Of a DNA stretch of 64,000 bases, positions 36,279 to 45,978 are shown in pieces. Source of the stretch: an uncultured Eisenbergiella sp. (GTDB lineage: Bacteria; Bacillota; Clostridia; Lachnospirales; Lachnospiraceae); NCBI GenBank assembly GCA_947626995.1, contig CANQUI010000002.1, positions 1 through 64,000 of the forward strand, read 5' to 3'. The notes under the pieces were generated by a model, which was not told the DNA's origin, made no database searches, and saw nothing but the letters and a program-made list of their open reading frames with translations. Made by a program: the position numbers and the translations under genes. Every line of letters starts with the position of its first letter. The stretch's first letter is position 1.

Positions 36279-36294
36279 ATCAGAAAATTCTGAT
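36279..36294. promoter_or_regulatory. Dyad ATCAGAA-AA-TTCTGAT upstream of hpf
   Basis: Perfect 7-bp arms with a two-base centre, 25 bases upstream of the hpf -35. A possible activator or repressor site; regulator unknown. Confidence 0.45.
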
Positions 36295-36319
36295 TACTCA
36301 TTTCAAGAGTCAGAAAACA

Positions 36320-36348
36320 TTGCCCTCACAGAAGAGATATGCTATAAT
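36320..36348 (+). promoter_or_regulatory. Strong extended -10 promoter of hpf
   Basis: TTGCCC at 36320-36325, spacer 17, TATAAT at 36343-36348 preceded by TGC (extended -10). Confidence 0.8.
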
Positions 36349-36415
36349 GTGGCTGTAAGCGGAGGCCGTCGGTTTCAGGCGCATCGCTTAACACAGGACA
36401 GAAGGGATGATGGGT

Positions 36416-36943
36416 ATGAGGATTATTATCAGCGGTAAGAACATCGACGTGACAGAGACGCTGCGCAATGCGGTGGAAAACAAGCTGGGAAAGCTGGATC
36501 GGTATTTTTCCTCGGACACGGAGGTCTATGTGACGTTGAGTGTGGAAAAGGACAGACAGAAGATTGAGGTAACGATCCCGGTGAAGGGGAATATCATCCG
36601 CTCCGAGCAGACAAGCAGCGATATGTACGTTTCCATCGATCTGGTGGAGGAGATCATCGAGAGGCAGTTAAAAAAGTACAAGAACAAGCTGATTTCTCAG
36701 CATCAGTCCAGCGGAAGCTTCCAGCCTTCCTATCTGGAAAACGATTATGAGGAGGAAGAAGAGGTTCGGATCGAACGGACGAAAAAGTTCGACATCAAGC
36801 CCATGTATCCGGAGGACGCCTGCGTACAGATGGAACTGCTGGGCCATTCCTTCTTTGTTTTCAACAACGCGGAGACAGATCAGGTCAACGTGGTGTACCG
36901 GCGCAAAGGCGGCACCTACGGGCTGATCGAGCCGGAATATTGA
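36416..36943 (+). CDS. hpf: Long-form ribosome hibernation promoting factor
   Basis: About 175 residues. The N-terminal S30AE domain (RIIISGKNIDVTETLRNAVE, KLGKLDRYF) binds the decoding region. A linker rich in Glu follows, then the C-terminal dimerisation domain (AHVYPEDACVQMELLGHSF-type block, FVFNNAETDQVNVVYRRKGGTYGLIEP) that pairs two 70S ribosomes into 100S dimers. AGAAGGG at 36400-36406 best serves ATG 36416; ATGs at 36407 and 36410 are too close. Single-gene unit between a strong promoter and a terminator, so output is probably set mainly by transcription. Confidence 0.93.
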   Translation: MRIIISGKNIDVTETLRNAVENKLGKLDRYFSSDTEVYVTLSVEKDRQKIEVTIPVKGNIIRSEQTSSDMYVSIDLVEEIIERQLKKYKNKLISQHQSSGSFQPSYLENDYEEEEEVRIERTKKFDIKPMYPEDACVQMELLGHSFFVFNNAETDQVNVVYRRKGGTYGLIEPEY

Positions 36944-36964
36944 GCGTACAGCGGCAAAGGCGGC

Positions 36965-37006
36965 GGCCCGCGGGACGAAAGGTCCCGCGGGCCGTCGTCT
37001 TTTGTT
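36965..37006 (+). terminator. Terminator after hpf
   Basis: GGCCCGCGGGAC at 36965-36976 pairs perfectly with GTCCCGCGGGCC at 36982-36993, then a short T-rich tail. Confidence 0.85.
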
Positions 37007-37060
37007 CTGGATTTTCACGGGGATTCATAGAATAGCAAAAACGGTCATGGGGCGGTCGGT

Positions 37061-38200
37061 ATGCGGTCACGAAGGTATCAGGCGGCCATCGTCATCGAAT
37101 TGCTTCTGATTCTGATCCTGCTGAGCGGGCGGTATATGGACAGCCAGGAATCGGCCGCCGTCTCCGATACCATCCGGATCGGCAGGGTCAATACAGAAAA
37201 CGGGACAAAGGATTATATCAAGTGGGTGGATTTTACGGTAACCGCCGAGGCGCTGGATTACGCCTATGAGCAGGATGTGAAGGCGCACGAGGCGGGCACG
37301 GAGCTGGACTGGATCAGCCTGCTCGCCTATACTTCCGCCAAATGGGGCGGCGAATACGGGAAAAAAGCCATGCAGGAGATGAAAAAAATGGCGGAGACGG
37401 CCAGGGCAAATGCGGATGAGGACCATACGCCCACGCAGATCATCGACGAGGCGGGAAAGGAACTAAAATATTATCCGTATTATAAAGAGGCCTACAGCGC
37501 GGCGCTGTCGGGCATGGTGGGATCCTACGAGGCGCAGGTGGAGGAAGAGGACGGGACGCCGGCCTGGTATTCCGTTTACGGATTAAAGGCGTATTCCCCC
37601 ATCGCAAAGGGATTCGAGTATTCGGATTATGATGATTTCGGCGCGGCGCGCAGCTACGGCTACAGCCGCCCGCATCTGGGACACGACATGATGGGCCAGA
37701 TCGGCACGCCCATTGTGGCCGTGGAGTCGGGATATGTGGAGGCGCTGGGCTGGAACCAGTACGGCGGCTGGCGGATCGGCATCCGCAGCTTTGACAAAAA
37801 GCGCTATTACTATTACGCCCATCTGCGGCAAAACTATCCGTATCAGTCGGATCTGGCGGAGGGCAGCGTGGTGACGGCGGGCCAGGTCATCGGCTACATG
37901 GGCCACACGGGCTACAGCAGCCAGGAAAATGTAAATAACATCCGGACCACGCATCTGCACTGGGGCCTGGAGCTGATCTTTGACGAGACCCAGAAGGAAT
38001 CGGACAACGAGATCTGGATCGACTGCTATTCGCTCAGCCAGTTTCTGCGCAGGCACCGCAGTAGCGTGCAGAAGGTGGAAGGGACGAAGGAATGGAAACG
38101 CGTCCTGCAGATTCGGGATCCCGCGGTGGAACGCTGGCAGCAGGAGCATCCACAGAGCGTTTCCGGCAATGAAAGTGAAAGATTTCCTTGCCCTGAATAG
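37061..38200 (+). CDS. Membrane-anchored M23-family metallopeptidase
   Basis: 379 residues. One N-terminal membrane span (AAIVIELLLILILLSG, residues 8-23), a helical stalk of about 130 residues, then a LytM/M23 domain: GHDMMGQIGTPIVAVESGYV (zinc ligands H and D of HxxxD), YYYYAHLRQNYPY, and the HLHWGLEL motif with two further histidines. All zinc ligands look present, so it is probably an active peptidoglycan endopeptidase facing outward. A 30-residue tail follows. The promoter of the butyrate operon lies inside its last codons. Confidence 0.9.
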   Translation: MRSRRYQAAIVIELLLILILLSGRYMDSQESAAVSDTIRIGRVNTENGTKDYIKWVDFTVTAEALDYAYEQDVKAHEAGTELDWISLLAYTSAKWGGEYGKKAMQEMKKMAETARANADEDHTPTQIIDEAGKELKYYPYYKEAYSAALSGMVGSYEAQVEEEDGTPAWYSVYGLKAYSPIAKGFEYSDYDDFGAARSYGYSRPHLGHDMMGQIGTPIVAVESGYVEALGWNQYGGWRIGIRSFDKKRYYYYAHLRQNYPYQSDLAEGSVVTAGQVIGYMGHTGYSSQENVNNIRTTHLHWGLELIFDETQKESDNEIWIDCYSLSQFLRRHRSSVQKVEGTKEWKRVLQIRDPAVERWQQEHPQSVSGNESERFPCPE

Positions 38201-38216
38201 GAGACTGTGCTATAAT
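38188..38216 (+). promoter_or_regulatory. Promoter of the butyrate operon
   Basis: TTGCCC at 38188-38193, spacer 17, TATAAT at 38211-38216 with TGC directly before it. Same -35, spacer length and extended -10 as the hpf promoter. It starts within the M23 gene; the leader is about 70 bases. Confidence 0.8.
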
Positions 38217-38290
38217 AAGAGCAGCGAGTGAATGATAAAAAATTAACGAACTCGAAACTCAAATTTTAACAGTCTTATGGAGGTAAAGTC

Positions 38291-39472
38291 ATGGCGAAGA
38301 AAATTGTTTTGGCCGGCGCATGCCGCACAGCCATCGGTGTGATGGGCGGTACGCTGAGCACGGTTCCGGCGACGGAGCTTGGCGCGATCGTGATCAGGGA
38401 GGCGCTCAACAGAGCGGGCGTGCCTGCGGATCAGGTGGATCATGTTTATATGGGTTGTGTCATTCAGGCGGGATTGGGCCAGAATGTTGCGCGTCAGGCG
38501 TCCATCAAGGCGGGCCTTCCCATTGAGACGCCTGCGGTCACCATCAACGTGGTATGCGGCTCCGGACTTAACTGTGTCAACCTTGCGGCGCAGATGATTC
38601 AGACCGGCGACGCCGATATCGTTGTGGCGGGCGGCATGGAGAATATGTCCCTCGCGCCCTACGCCGTGATGCAGGGCCGCTATGGCTATAGAATGAACGA
38701 CGGCAAACTGGTGGATACCATGGTGCATGACGCGCTGTGGGATGCGTTCCATGATTATCACATGGGCATCACCGCCGAGAATATCTGCGAGCAGTGGGGG
38801 ATCACCCGCGAGGAGCTGGATCAGTTCGCGGCCCGTTCCCAGCAGAAGGCGGTAGCCGCGCAGGAGTCCGGCGCTTTTGACAAAGAGATCGTTCCGGTGG
38901 AAGTAAAACAGAAAAAGACCACGGTAGTATTCCAGAAGGATGAGGGCCCCCGCCCCGGCACCACCGCGGAAGGAATCGCCAGACTGCGTCCCGCCTTCAA
39001 GAAAGACGGCCTTGTGACCGCCGGCAACGCGTCCGGGATCAACGACGGCGCGGCGGCCATTGTGGTCATGAGCGAGGAGAAGGCAAAGGAGCTGGGCGTA
39101 AAGCCGATGGCTACCTGGGTAGCGGGCGCTCTGGCCGGCGTGGATCCGGCCATCATGGGCATCGGCCCTGTGGCGGCCACAAAGAAGGTCATGAAAAAGA
39201 CCGGCATGAAGATTGAGGACTTTGATATCATCGAGGCGAACGAGGCCTTTGCGGCGCAGTCCATCGCCGTACAAAGAGAACTGGGCTTTACCGACGAGCA
39301 GCTCAATCCCAACGGCGGAGCCGTTGCGCTGGGCCATCCGGTCGGCGCGTCCGGCTGCCGGATCCTGGTGACGCTGCTGCATGAGATGGAGGCGAGAGAC
39401 GCCAAGAAGGGCCTTGCCACCCTTTGCATCGGCGGCGGCATGGGCTGTGCCACCATTGTGGAAAGAGAATAA
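38291..39472 (+). CDS. thlA: Acetyl-CoA acetyltransferase (thiolase)
   Basis: Condenses two acetyl-CoA to acetoacetyl-CoA, first step of butyrate synthesis. 393 residues. Active-site Cys89 in [14 protein letters not shown], the [11 protein letters not shown] histidine motif and the C-terminal CIGGGMGCA cysteine. First gene of a six-gene operon thl-crt-hbd-bcd-etfB-etfA, the order seen in butyrate-forming Lachnospiraceae. Strong GGAGG site before the start. Confidence 0.96.
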   Translation: MAKKIVLAGACRTAIGVMGGTLSTVPATELGAIVIREALNRAGVPADQVDHVYMGCVIQAGLGQNVARQASIKAGLPIETPAVTINVVCGSGLNCVNLAAQMIQTGDADIVVAGGMENMSLAPYAVMQGRYGYRMNDGKLVDTMVHDALWDAFHDYHMGITAENICEQWGITREELDQFAARSQQKAVAAQESGAFDKEIVPVEVKQKKTTVVFQKDEGPRPGTTAEGIARLRPAFKKDGLVTAGNASGINDGAAAIVVMSEEKAKELGVKPMATWVAGALAGVDPAIMGIGPVAATKKVMKKTGMKIEDFDIIEANEAFAAQSIAVQRELGFTDEQLNPNGGAVALGHPVGASGCRILVTLLHEMEARDAKKGLATLCIGGGMGCATIVERE

Positions 39473-39597
39473 AAAACAGCGGCAGGGCGCGTTTGTCCCG
39501 GCCGTGGCATAAGCAAAGAAAAAGGCGGAGAATGACTCAGATACTGGGACATTCTCCTGCCTATGTCCAATCAATCACACACAGAAAGGCTGAGAAG

Positions 39598-40383
39598 ATG
39601 GAATACATATTATATGAACAAAAGGGCAGCTACGCCATTCTCACCATCAACCGGGAAAAGGCGCTCAACGCGTTAAATTCCACCGTACTGGACGAGCTGG
39701 ACCAGACGCTCGATCAGGTGGATCTTGCGACGGTCAGATGTCTGATCTTAACGGGCGCGGGGAGCAAATCCTTCGTGGCCGGCGCGGATATCGGCGAAAT
39801 GAGCACGCTGACCAAGGAAGAGGGAGAGGCGTTTGGCAAAAAGGGAAACGATGTTTTCCGCAAGCTGGAAACCTTCCCGATCCCGGTGATCGCGGCGGTC
39901 AACGGCTTCGCTCTGGGCGGCGGCTGCGAGATCTCCATGAGCTGCGACATTCGGATCTGTTCCGAGAACGCGGTATTCGGACAACCGGAGGTAGGGCTTG
40001 GCATTACGCCGGGCTTTGGCGGGACCCAGAGGCTGGCTCGTCTGGTGGGCGCAGGCATGGCCAAGCAGATGATCTATACCGCGCGCAACATCAAGGCGGA
40101 CGAGGCCTATCGGATCGGTCTGGTAAACGCGGTCTATCCGCAGGAGGAGCTGATGGCGGCGGCCGAAAAGATGGCGGCAGGCATTGCCAAAAACGCGCCC
40201 ATCGCGGTACGCAACTGTAAGAAGGCCATCAACGAAGGGCTGGATCTGGATATGGATCATGCCGTGGCGCTGGAGGAAAAGCTGTTTGGCGACTGCTTCG
40301 AGACCGAGGATCAAAAATACGGCATGGCGTTTTTCCTGGATAAAAACAAGGAAAAGGTCAAGGCGCCTTTTTTGAACCGCTGA
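39598..40383 (+). CDS. crt: 3-hydroxybutyryl-CoA dehydratase (crotonase)
   Basis: Dehydrates 3-hydroxybutyryl-CoA to crotonyl-CoA. 261 residues. Crotonase features: LTINREKALNALNS, SFVAGADIGEM (oxyanion loop), FALGGGCEISMSCD, and the catalytic Glu in FGQPEVGLGITPGFGGTQRL. ATG 39598 fits the family start; the frame from 39424 overlaps thl. The 125-base gap after thl holds no gene. Confidence 0.95.
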   Translation: MEYILYEQKGSYAILTINREKALNALNSTVLDELDQTLDQVDLATVRCLILTGAGSKSFVAGADIGEMSTLTKEEGEAFGKKGNDVFRKLETFPIPVIAAVNGFALGGGCEISMSCDIRICSENAVFGQPEVGLGITPGFGGTQRLARLVGAGMAKQMIYTARNIKADEAYRIGLVNAVYPQEELMAAAEKMAAGIAKNAPIAVRNCKKAINEGLDLDMDHAVALEEKLFGDCFETEDQKYGMAFFLDKNKEKVKAPFLNR

Positions 40384-40467
40384 CGGACGGCGCGGCGAAA
40401 GGAAAGAAACCGGGCGGCTCTTTTGCAGAGCCGTCTCACAATAAATCAAATACAGGAGGACAATACA

Positions 40468-41307
40468 ATGAAAGTTGGCGTTATCGGCGCAGGCACCATG
40501 GGTGCCGGGATTGCACAGGCTTTTGCGATGACGGACGGCTATGACGTCTGCCTTTGCGACATTTCCATGGAATTTGCCGAGGGTGGCAAAGCGAGGATCC
40601 AAAAGAACATCAATTTCCTCGTAGGCAAGGAAAAGATCAGCAAGGAAAAGGGCGAAGAGATCATGGGCAAGATCGTCTGCGGCCTGAAGGATATCTGCAC
40701 GGACTGCGATCTGGTGATCGAAGTGGCGCCCGAAAAGATGGAGATCAAAAAGAGCACCTTCCGGGAGCTGATGCAGATCGTAAAGCCGGAGTGCATTTTC
40801 GCTTCCAATACCTCTTCCCTGTCCCTGACGGAGATGGGCGCGGGACTGGACCGTCCGCTGATCGGTATGCACTTCTTTAACCCTGCCGACCGGATGAAGC
40901 TGGTGGAAGTGATCGCCGGCGAAAATACGCCCGCCGAGCTGGTTCAAAAGATCAAGGATATCGCCGTAGAGATCGGCAAGACGCCCGTAGAGGTCAAGGA
41001 AGCCCCCGGATTTGTGGTCAACAAGATCCTGATCCCCATGATCAACGAGGCGATCGGCATCTACGCGGACGGCATTGCCTCCGTGGAGGATATCGACACC
41101 GCCATGAAGCTGGGCGCTTCTCATCCCATGGGGCCTCTGGCGCTGGGCGATCTGGTAGGCCTGGATATTGTGCTTGCCATCATGGAAGTGCTCCAGTCCG
41201 AGACCGGCGATCCCAAATATCGCCCGCATCCGCTTCTGCGCAAGATGGTGCGCGCAGGCAAACTCGGCAAGAAGACCGGCGTGGGCTTTTACGATTATTC
41301 GAAATAA
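40468..41307 (+). CDS. hbd: 3-hydroxybutyryl-CoA dehydrogenase
   Basis: Reduces acetoacetyl-CoA to 3-hydroxybutyryl-CoA. 279 residues. NAD-binding [16 protein letters not shown] at residues 5-20, catalytic His in [16 protein letters not shown], and [19 protein letters not shown] 40468 follows AGGAGGACAATACA. The last residues GVGFYDYSK are typical. Confidence 0.96.
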   Translation: MKVGVIGAGTMGAGIAQAFAMTDGYDVCLCDISMEFAEGGKARIQKNINFLVGKEKISKEKGEEIMGKIVCGLKDICTDCDLVIEVAPEKMEIKKSTFRELMQIVKPECIFASNTSSLSLTEMGAGLDRPLIGMHFFNPADRMKLVEVIAGENTPAELVQKIKDIAVEIGKTPVEVKEAPGFVVNKILIPMINEAIGIYADGIASVEDIDTAMKLGASHPMGPLALGDLVGLDIVLAIMEVLQSETGDPKYRPHPLLRKMVRAGKLGKKTGVGFYDYSK

Positions 41308-41337
41308 GCGAGAAAATTGTTTGGAGGAAAGATAGAC

Positions 41338-42489
41338 ATGGATTTTATGTTGGACAAGAAACATGAAATGGCAAGGCAGCTCTTTAAAGAGTTCGCCGAA
41401 AAAGAAGTAAAGCCTCTGGCGCAGGAAGTGGATGAAACGGAAGCGTTTCCCAGAGTGACCGTGGACAAGATGGTCAAGGCCGGCTTTCTGGGCATCCCGG
41501 TGCCCAAGGAATACGGCGGCCAGGGCTGCGATCCGCTGACCTATGTGATGTGTGTGGAAGAGCTTTCCAAGGTCTGCGGCACCACCGGCGTTATCGTATC
41601 CGCCCATACCTCTCTGTGCTGCGATCCCATCCTGACCTTCGGCACCGAGGAGCAGAAACAGAAATATCTGGTTCCCCTGGCCAAGGGTGAAAAGCTGGGC
41701 GCATTCGGACTGACCGAGCCCGGCGCCGGCACCGATGCGCAGGGGCAGCAGACCAAGGCCGTCCTGGACGGCGACCAGTGGGTGCTCAACGGTTCCAAGT
41801 GCTTTATCACCAACGGAAAAGAAGCGGACGTCTATGTGATCTTCGCGGTGACCGGCATGGTGGAAAAGCGCGGCAGGATGCAGAAGGAAATTTCCGCCTT
41901 TATCGTGGAAAAAGGAACGCCCGGCTTTACCTTCGGCACGAAGGAAAAGAAGATGGGAATCCGCGGCTCCTCTACCTATGAGCTGATCTTCCAGGATTGC
42001 AGGATCCCCAAGGAAAATCTGCTGGGACAGAAGGGCAAAGGCTTTAATATCGCCATGCACACGCTGGACGGCGGCCGTATCGGAATCGCTTCCCAGGCGC
42101 TGGGCATCGCGGAGGGCGCGCTGGAGTCCACCATCGCTTACGTGAAGGAAAGAAAACAGTTCGGCAGAACGATTTCCGCTTTCCAGAACACCCAGTTCCA
42201 GCTGGCGGATATGGCCACCAAGGTACAGGCGGCGCAGCTTTTGGTCTATAAGGCGGCTATCGCGAAGGCCACTCAGAAGAGCTATTCCGTAGAAGCGGCC
42301 ATGGCCAAGCTCTACGCGGCGGAGACGGCTATGGAAGTGACCACCAAAGCGGTTCAGCTGCACGGCGGCTACGGTTATACGAGAGAGTACGATGTGGAGC
42401 GCATGATGCGCGACGCGAAGATCACAGAGATCTACGAGGGAACCAGCGAAGTGCAGAGAATGGTTATCTCCAGCGCTCTGTTGAAGTAA
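41338..42489 (+). CDS. bcd: Butyryl-CoA dehydrogenase
   Basis: Acyl-CoA dehydrogenase that reduces crotonyl-CoA, 383 residues. FAD and substrate motifs: [49 protein letters not shown], with catalytic Glu367 in [10 protein letters not shown]. With EtfAB it normally bifurcates electrons from NADH to crotonyl-CoA and ferredoxin. Start after TTGGAGGAAAG. Confidence 0.96.
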   Translation: MDFMLDKKHEMARQLFKEFAEKEVKPLAQEVDETEAFPRVTVDKMVKAGFLGIPVPKEYGGQGCDPLTYVMCVEELSKVCGTTGVIVSAHTSLCCDPILTFGTEEQKQKYLVPLAKGEKLGAFGLTEPGAGTDAQGQQTKAVLDGDQWVLNGSKCFITNGKEADVYVIFAVTGMVEKRGRMQKEISAFIVEKGTPGFTFGTKEKKMGIRGSSTYELIFQDCRIPKENLLGQKGKGFNIAMHTLDGGRIGIASQALGIAEGALESTIAYVKERKQFGRTISAFQNTQFQLADMATKVQAAQLLVYKAAIAKATQKSYSVEAAMAKLYAAETAMEVTTKAVQLHGGYGYTREYDVERMMRDAKITEIYEGTSEVQRMVISSALLK

Positions 42490-42521
42490 AAAGAAAACTA
42501 AGGTAAGGAGAGAGTCATACA

Positions 42522-43304
42522 ATGAAAATCGTTGTTTGTGTAAAACAGGTTCCCGATACCAAGGGCGGCGTAAAGTTCAATCCCGACGGTACGCTGGACA
42601 GAAGCGCAATGCTGGCGATCATGAATCCCGACGATAAAGCGGGTCTGGAAGCGGCATTGAGATTAAAGGATCAATATGGCGCCGAGGTGACGGTGGTCAC
42701 CATGGGACTGCCCAAGGCGGAGGAAGTGCTCAGAGAGGCGCTGGCCATGGGCGCGGACAAAGGGATTCTGGTGACCGACCGGGTGCTGGGCGGCGCCGAT
42801 ACCTGGGCGACCAGCCAGACGCTGGCCGGTGCGATCCGCAATCTGGACTATGATCTGATTATCACCGGACGTCAGGCCATCGACGGCGATACCGCCCAGG
42901 TTGGCCCGCAGCTTTCCGAGCATCTGAACATCCCGGTGATCAGCTACGCCCAGGATATCAAGATCGACGGAGATTCCGTGATCGTAGAGCGTCAGTACGA
43001 CGACAGATACCATGTCTTAAAGGCCAAGATGCCCTGCCTGATTACCGCTCTGGCGGAGCTCAACGAGCCCCGTTACATGACGCCGGGCGGCATTTTCGAC
43101 GCCTACGACGCCGAGATCACCGTATGGGGAAGGGCGAATCTGGTGGACACGCTGGATTCCAACCTGGGCCTGAAGGGTTCCCCGACCCAGATCGCCAAGG
43201 CTTCCGATAAGGTGCGTAAGGGCGCCGGGGAAAAGGTTTCCCTGGATCCTGCGGAATCCGTGGACTATATCATGGATAAGCTGCTGACCAAACATGTGAT
43301 TTAA
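42522..43304 (+). CDS. etfB: Electron transfer flavoprotein beta subunit
   Basis: 260 residues. ETF-beta features: IVVCVKQVPDT start, LAMGADKGILVTD, DLIITGRQAIDGDTAQVGPQLSEHL. Pairs with EtfA to feed electrons to Bcd. The association with bcd and the IDGDTAQVGP motif fit the electron-bifurcating group. Confidence 0.95.
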   Translation: MKIVVCVKQVPDTKGGVKFNPDGTLDRSAMLAIMNPDDKAGLEAALRLKDQYGAEVTVVTMGLPKAEEVLREALAMGADKGILVTDRVLGGADTWATSQTLAGAIRNLDYDLIITGRQAIDGDTAQVGPQLSEHLNIPVISYAQDIKIDGDSVIVERQYDDRYHVLKAKMPCLITALAELNEPRYMTPGGIFDAYDAEITVWGRANLVDTLDSNLGLKGSPTQIAKASDKVRKGAGEKVSLDPAESVDYIMDKLLTKHVI

Positions 43305-43332
43305 CAAATAAAAGAAAAGCGTGGTGAATGAA

Positions 43333-44376
43333 ATGAACTTAGAAGAATATAAAGGCGTATTTGTCTTTGCGCAGCAGGTAGATAACGAGCTTGGCGGCAT
43401 CGCTTTGGAACTGGTGGGCAAAGGAAAGGATCTGGCCAGGGATCTTGGCACAGAGGTGACGGCGGTCCTGATCGGAAGCGGCGTAAAGGGACTGTGCACG
43501 GAGCTGGCGGAGTACGGCGCGGACCGGATCATTGTGGTAGACGATCCGGAGCTGAAGGAATATCGGACGGAGCCTTACGCGCATGCGCTGTCCGAGGTGA
43601 TTAAAAAGTATAAACCCGAGGTCATGCTGATCGGCGCGACTGCCATCGGCCGCGACTTAGGCCCCCGCGTATCTGCCAGGATCCATACGGGACTGACGGC
43701 GGACTGCACCCAGCTGGACATCGGCGATTTCCCGATCAATCCGGTTCCCGGGAAAGAGCAGCGGCACAACCAGCTTCTTATGACCCGTCCCGCGTTTGGC
43801 GGCAACACCATCGCGACCATCGCTTGCCCGGACTTCAGGCCCCAGATGGCCACCGTCCGTCCCGGCGTGATGCAGAAGGCGCCCCGCACCGTAGGCGCGC
43901 AGGCCGTGATCGAGGAGTTCAATCCCGGTTTTGTGCCGGATCATAAGTATGTGGAGATTCTGGAGATCGTCAAGGCGGTTTCCGACATTGAGGATATCAT
44001 GGATGCCAAGATCCTGGTATCCGGCGGCCGTGGCGTAGGAAGCCCCGAAAACTTCAAGCTGCTGGAGGATCTGGCGGAGGCCATCGGCGGCACCGTGAGC
44101 TGTTCCCGTGCGGTAGTGGATGCGGGATGGAAGCCCAAGGCGCTTCAGGTGGGACAGACCGGCAAGACCGTCCGTCCGCACGTATATTTTGCCATCGGTA
44201 TTTCCGGGGCGATTCAGCATCTGGCCGGCATGGAGGAATCCGATATCATCATTGCCATCAACAAGGATGAGACGGCTCCTATTTTCGACGTGGCGGATTA
44301 CGGCGTAGTGGGCGACTTAAACAAGATCGTTCCGGCGCTGACCGAAAAGATCAAAGAGGCGAGAGCGGCCAAATAA
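43333..44376 (+). CDS. etfA: Electron transfer flavoprotein alpha subunit
   Basis: 347 residues. The alpha-subunit FAD domain is clear: VSGGRGVGSPENFKLLEDLAEA, SRAVVDAGW, QVGQTGKTVRPHVYFAIGISGAIQHLAGM and NKDETAPIFDVADYGVVGD. ATG 43333 has GGTGA just upstream; GTG 43321 and 43324 are in-frame alternatives. Last gene of the operon, followed by a terminator. Confidence 0.95.
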   Translation: MNLEEYKGVFVFAQQVDNELGGIALELVGKGKDLARDLGTEVTAVLIGSGVKGLCTELAEYGADRIIVVDDPELKEYRTEPYAHALSEVIKKYKPEVMLIGATAIGRDLGPRVSARIHTGLTADCTQLDIGDFPINPVPGKEQRHNQLLMTRPAFGGNTIATIACPDFRPQMATVRPGVMQKAPRTVGAQAVIEEFNPGFVPDHKYVEILEIVKAVSDIEDIMDAKILVSGGRGVGSPENFKLLEDLAEAIGGTVSCSRAVVDAGWKPKALQVGQTGKTVRPHVYFAIGISGAIQHLAGMEESDIIIAINKDETAPIFDVADYGVVGDLNKIVPALTEKIKEARAAK

Positions 44377-44396
44377 AGGAAGCAAACGCAGACCAT

Positions 44397-44444
44397 AAAA
44401 AACCCCCTTCCGGACGACAGAAAAGCCTGGAAGGGGGTTTTTTT
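44397..44444. terminator. Bidirectional terminator after the butyrate operon
   Basis: AAAAAACCCCCTTCC at 44397-44411 pairs with GGAAGGGGGTTTTTT at 44429-44443. A-rich on one side and T-rich on the other, so it can also serve the convergent small gene at 44481. Confidence 0.9.
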
Positions 44445-44480
44445 GCGAAAAAAATCCGAAAGATGCATAGAAAAGACGGG

Positions 44481-44756
44481 TTATTCTTCTTTTATCAGCG
44501 CCTCCACGGCCAGACGCAGCCCCGTTTGGAACCCTTTGCAGAACGAATCCCGGTGCAGAATCTCGTCCGCCATCATTTCCGCGCTGCAAAGCTCCAGCAG
44601 TTCGGTTTTCTGTTCTTTGGGCAGCTTTTCCGAAAGCTGCCGGATCAGCTCCATGAAGTGCCGGCTGTGCCGGCTGAAAAGTTCATCGTCGTCATGTCTC
44701 ATATCCATGGGATTTAATTTCCCGTAGTAAAGTTCCAGAATCGTTTCTTTTTTCAT
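44481..44756 (-). CDS. DUF6809-type small protein
   Basis: 91 residues, starting MKKETILELYYGKLNP, which resembles the DUF6809 proteins found in many Lachnospiraceae (ELYYGNI-P pattern), often near mobile or accessory genes. The rest is helical and charged (EKLPKEQKTELLELCS), ending with a GFQTGLRLAVEALI helix typical of the group. Function unknown. ATG at 44754-44756 has AAGGA upstream on the minus strand; the longer frame to 45125 runs through the promoter and is rejected. Transcribed divergently from the small regulator at 44937, with a large dyad between. Confidence 0.75.
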   Translation of the reverse strand: MKKETILELYYGKLNPMDMRHDDDELFSRHSRHFMELIRQLSEKLPKEQKTELLELCSAEMMADEILHRDSFCKGFQTGLRLAVEALIKEE

Positions 44757-44811
44757 CCTGCGTTTCCTTTCCGAACCGTGATGGGGAATTTGTATCATCT
44801 TTCTTCCTATT

Positions 44812-44870
44812 ATTATACCCCGAATACGGGCAATGTTCAACAGAGAATCATATATTGCCCGTTTGCGGGG
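44812..44870. promoter_or_regulatory. Minus-strand promoter and large dyad between divergent genes
   Basis: For the minus strand, TTGAAC (44840-44835) and TATAAT (44817-44812) are 17 bases apart. That spacer is exactly the left arm (44818-44834) of an inverted repeat whose right arm is 44854-44870; the arms match at 15 of 17 positions (CCCCG...ACGGGCAAT). A protein binding both arms would cover the DUF6809 promoter. The HTH protein at 44937 is the obvious candidate. Confidence 0.65.
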
Positions 44871-44936
44871 AATTATTTTGCTAAAACAGCCTGAGAAGAT
44901 AGTTTTACCAGACGAGATACGGGAAAGAGGAAAACC

Positions 44937-45173
44937 ATGATCAAATTGGAGAAACTGTGGGCTGTGATGCAGGAGCGCGGGATCACGCAGTATCAGCTGA
45001 TCCGGGATTACGGGATCAGTCACGGTCAGTTGGACCGGATCCGGCGCAATCAGAACGTGACGCTCAACACCATTGATATTCTGTGCAATATTCTGGACTG
45101 TCAGCCCGGCGATATTCTGGAGCACGTAAAGGACGACAACGACCGGTTCCGTCCGGACAGTTACGCGCTGTGA
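44937..45173 (+). CDS. Small Cro/C1-type helix-turn-helix regulator
   Basis: 78 residues, almost entirely one HTH domain of the XRE/HTH_26 type: MQERGITQYQLIRDYGISHG, then QLDRIRRNQNVTLNTIDILC and DCQPGDILEHV. Such short proteins often autoregulate. Site GAGG lies before ATG 44937. It probably binds the dyad in the divergent intergenic region. Confidence 0.85.
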   Translation: MIKLEKLWAVMQERGITQYQLIRDYGISHGQLDRIRRNQNVTLNTIDILCNILDCQPGDILEHVKDDNDRFRPDSYAL

Positions 45174-45194
45174 GATTTTCTGCGCAAATAGGGA

Positions 45195-45223
45195 TTGATT
45201 TTCCTTTCCGGATGGGATAAGAT
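45195..45223 (+). promoter_or_regulatory. Promoter of the rubredoxin-flavoprotein gene
   Basis: TTGATT at 45195-45200, spacer 17, TAAGAT at 45218-45223. Confidence 0.6.
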
Positions 45224-45277
45224 GAAATCAGGAATTGTTCTTGTTTTAAAACAGAATGGCAGAAAGGAAATCAGAGT

Positions 45278-45913
45278 ATGAATACGAACGCGTTCAGAAG
45301 TCTTTCTTATGGAGTCTATGTGGTTTCCTCCTGGGATCACGGCAGGGCGGTGGGCTGCATCGCCAATTCCGCCATGCAGATCACCTCGTCTCCGGCGACC
45401 GTGGCGATAAGCATCAATCACGACAACTATACCAACCGCTGCATTGCGGACTGCGGCCGCTTCGCGCTGGCTGTGCTGGCGGAGGATTCCGACCCGGCGC
45501 TGATCGGGAATTTTGGATTTTGTTCCTCACAGACTGTGGATAAGTTTGCGGATACGCCGTATTCGATCCGGGGTAATCTGCCGGTGATACACGACGCCTG
45601 CGCATATGTGGTCTGCGAGGTGGTGGATACGATGGAGACCGAAACGCATACGGTTTTTCTGGGTAAGGTGACGGACGCGGACGTTTTAAGCAGCCGGGAT
45701 CCCATGACATACGCCTATTATCATAAGGTGGTCAAAGGAAAGAGCCCCAAAAACGCGCCCACGTATCTTCCCGAGGAAGAACCGGCGCAGCCCAAATGGG
45801 TATGCACCGTCTGCGGATACGTCTACGATGGGGAAACGCCCTTTGAGGAACTTCCCGACGATTATGTCTGCCCCATCTGCAAACAGCCCAAGTCGGCTTT
45901 CGTGAAAAAATAA
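45278..45913 (+). CDS. High-molecular-weight rubredoxin (flavin reductase domain fused to rubredoxin)
   Basis: 211 residues. Residues 1 to about 150 are a flavin reductase-like FMN-binding domain ([41 protein letters not shown]). From about 172 a rubredoxin domain carries two CxxC pairs ([12 protein letters not shown] and [13 protein letters not shown]) that bind iron. In Moorella, Hrb of this build passes electrons from NADH to a flavodiiron protein for oxygen or NO detoxification. No flavodiiron gene is nearby. Own promoter; it may lead the run of genes down to the MFS transporter. Confidence 0.92.
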   Translation: MNTNAFRSLSYGVYVVSSWDHGRAVGCIANSAMQITSSPATVAISINHDNYTNRCIADCGRFALAVLAEDSDPALIGNFGFCSSQTVDKFADTPYSIRGNLPVIHDACAYVVCEVVDTMETETHTVFLGKVTDADVLSSRDPMTYAYYHKVVKGKSPKNAPTYLPEEEPAQPKWVCTVCGYVYDGETPFEELPDDYVCPICKQPKSAFVKK

Positions 45914-45978
45914 ACATCATGGACAGGAGCCGGGCGGAGAGGAGATCTTTCCGCCCGTTGTGCTGTAAAGGAAACAAA

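Noticed and set aside
38243..39574. Minus-strand frame opposite the thiolase gene
   Set aside because: Antisense to thl, no motif, His/Arg/Gly-rich composition typical of reversed coding DNA.
39748..42522. Minus-strand open frame of about 920 codons opposite crt, hbd and bcd
   Set aside because: It is antisense to three clear enzymes with perfect family motifs, has no recognisable domain and reflects codon bias of the plus-strand genes.
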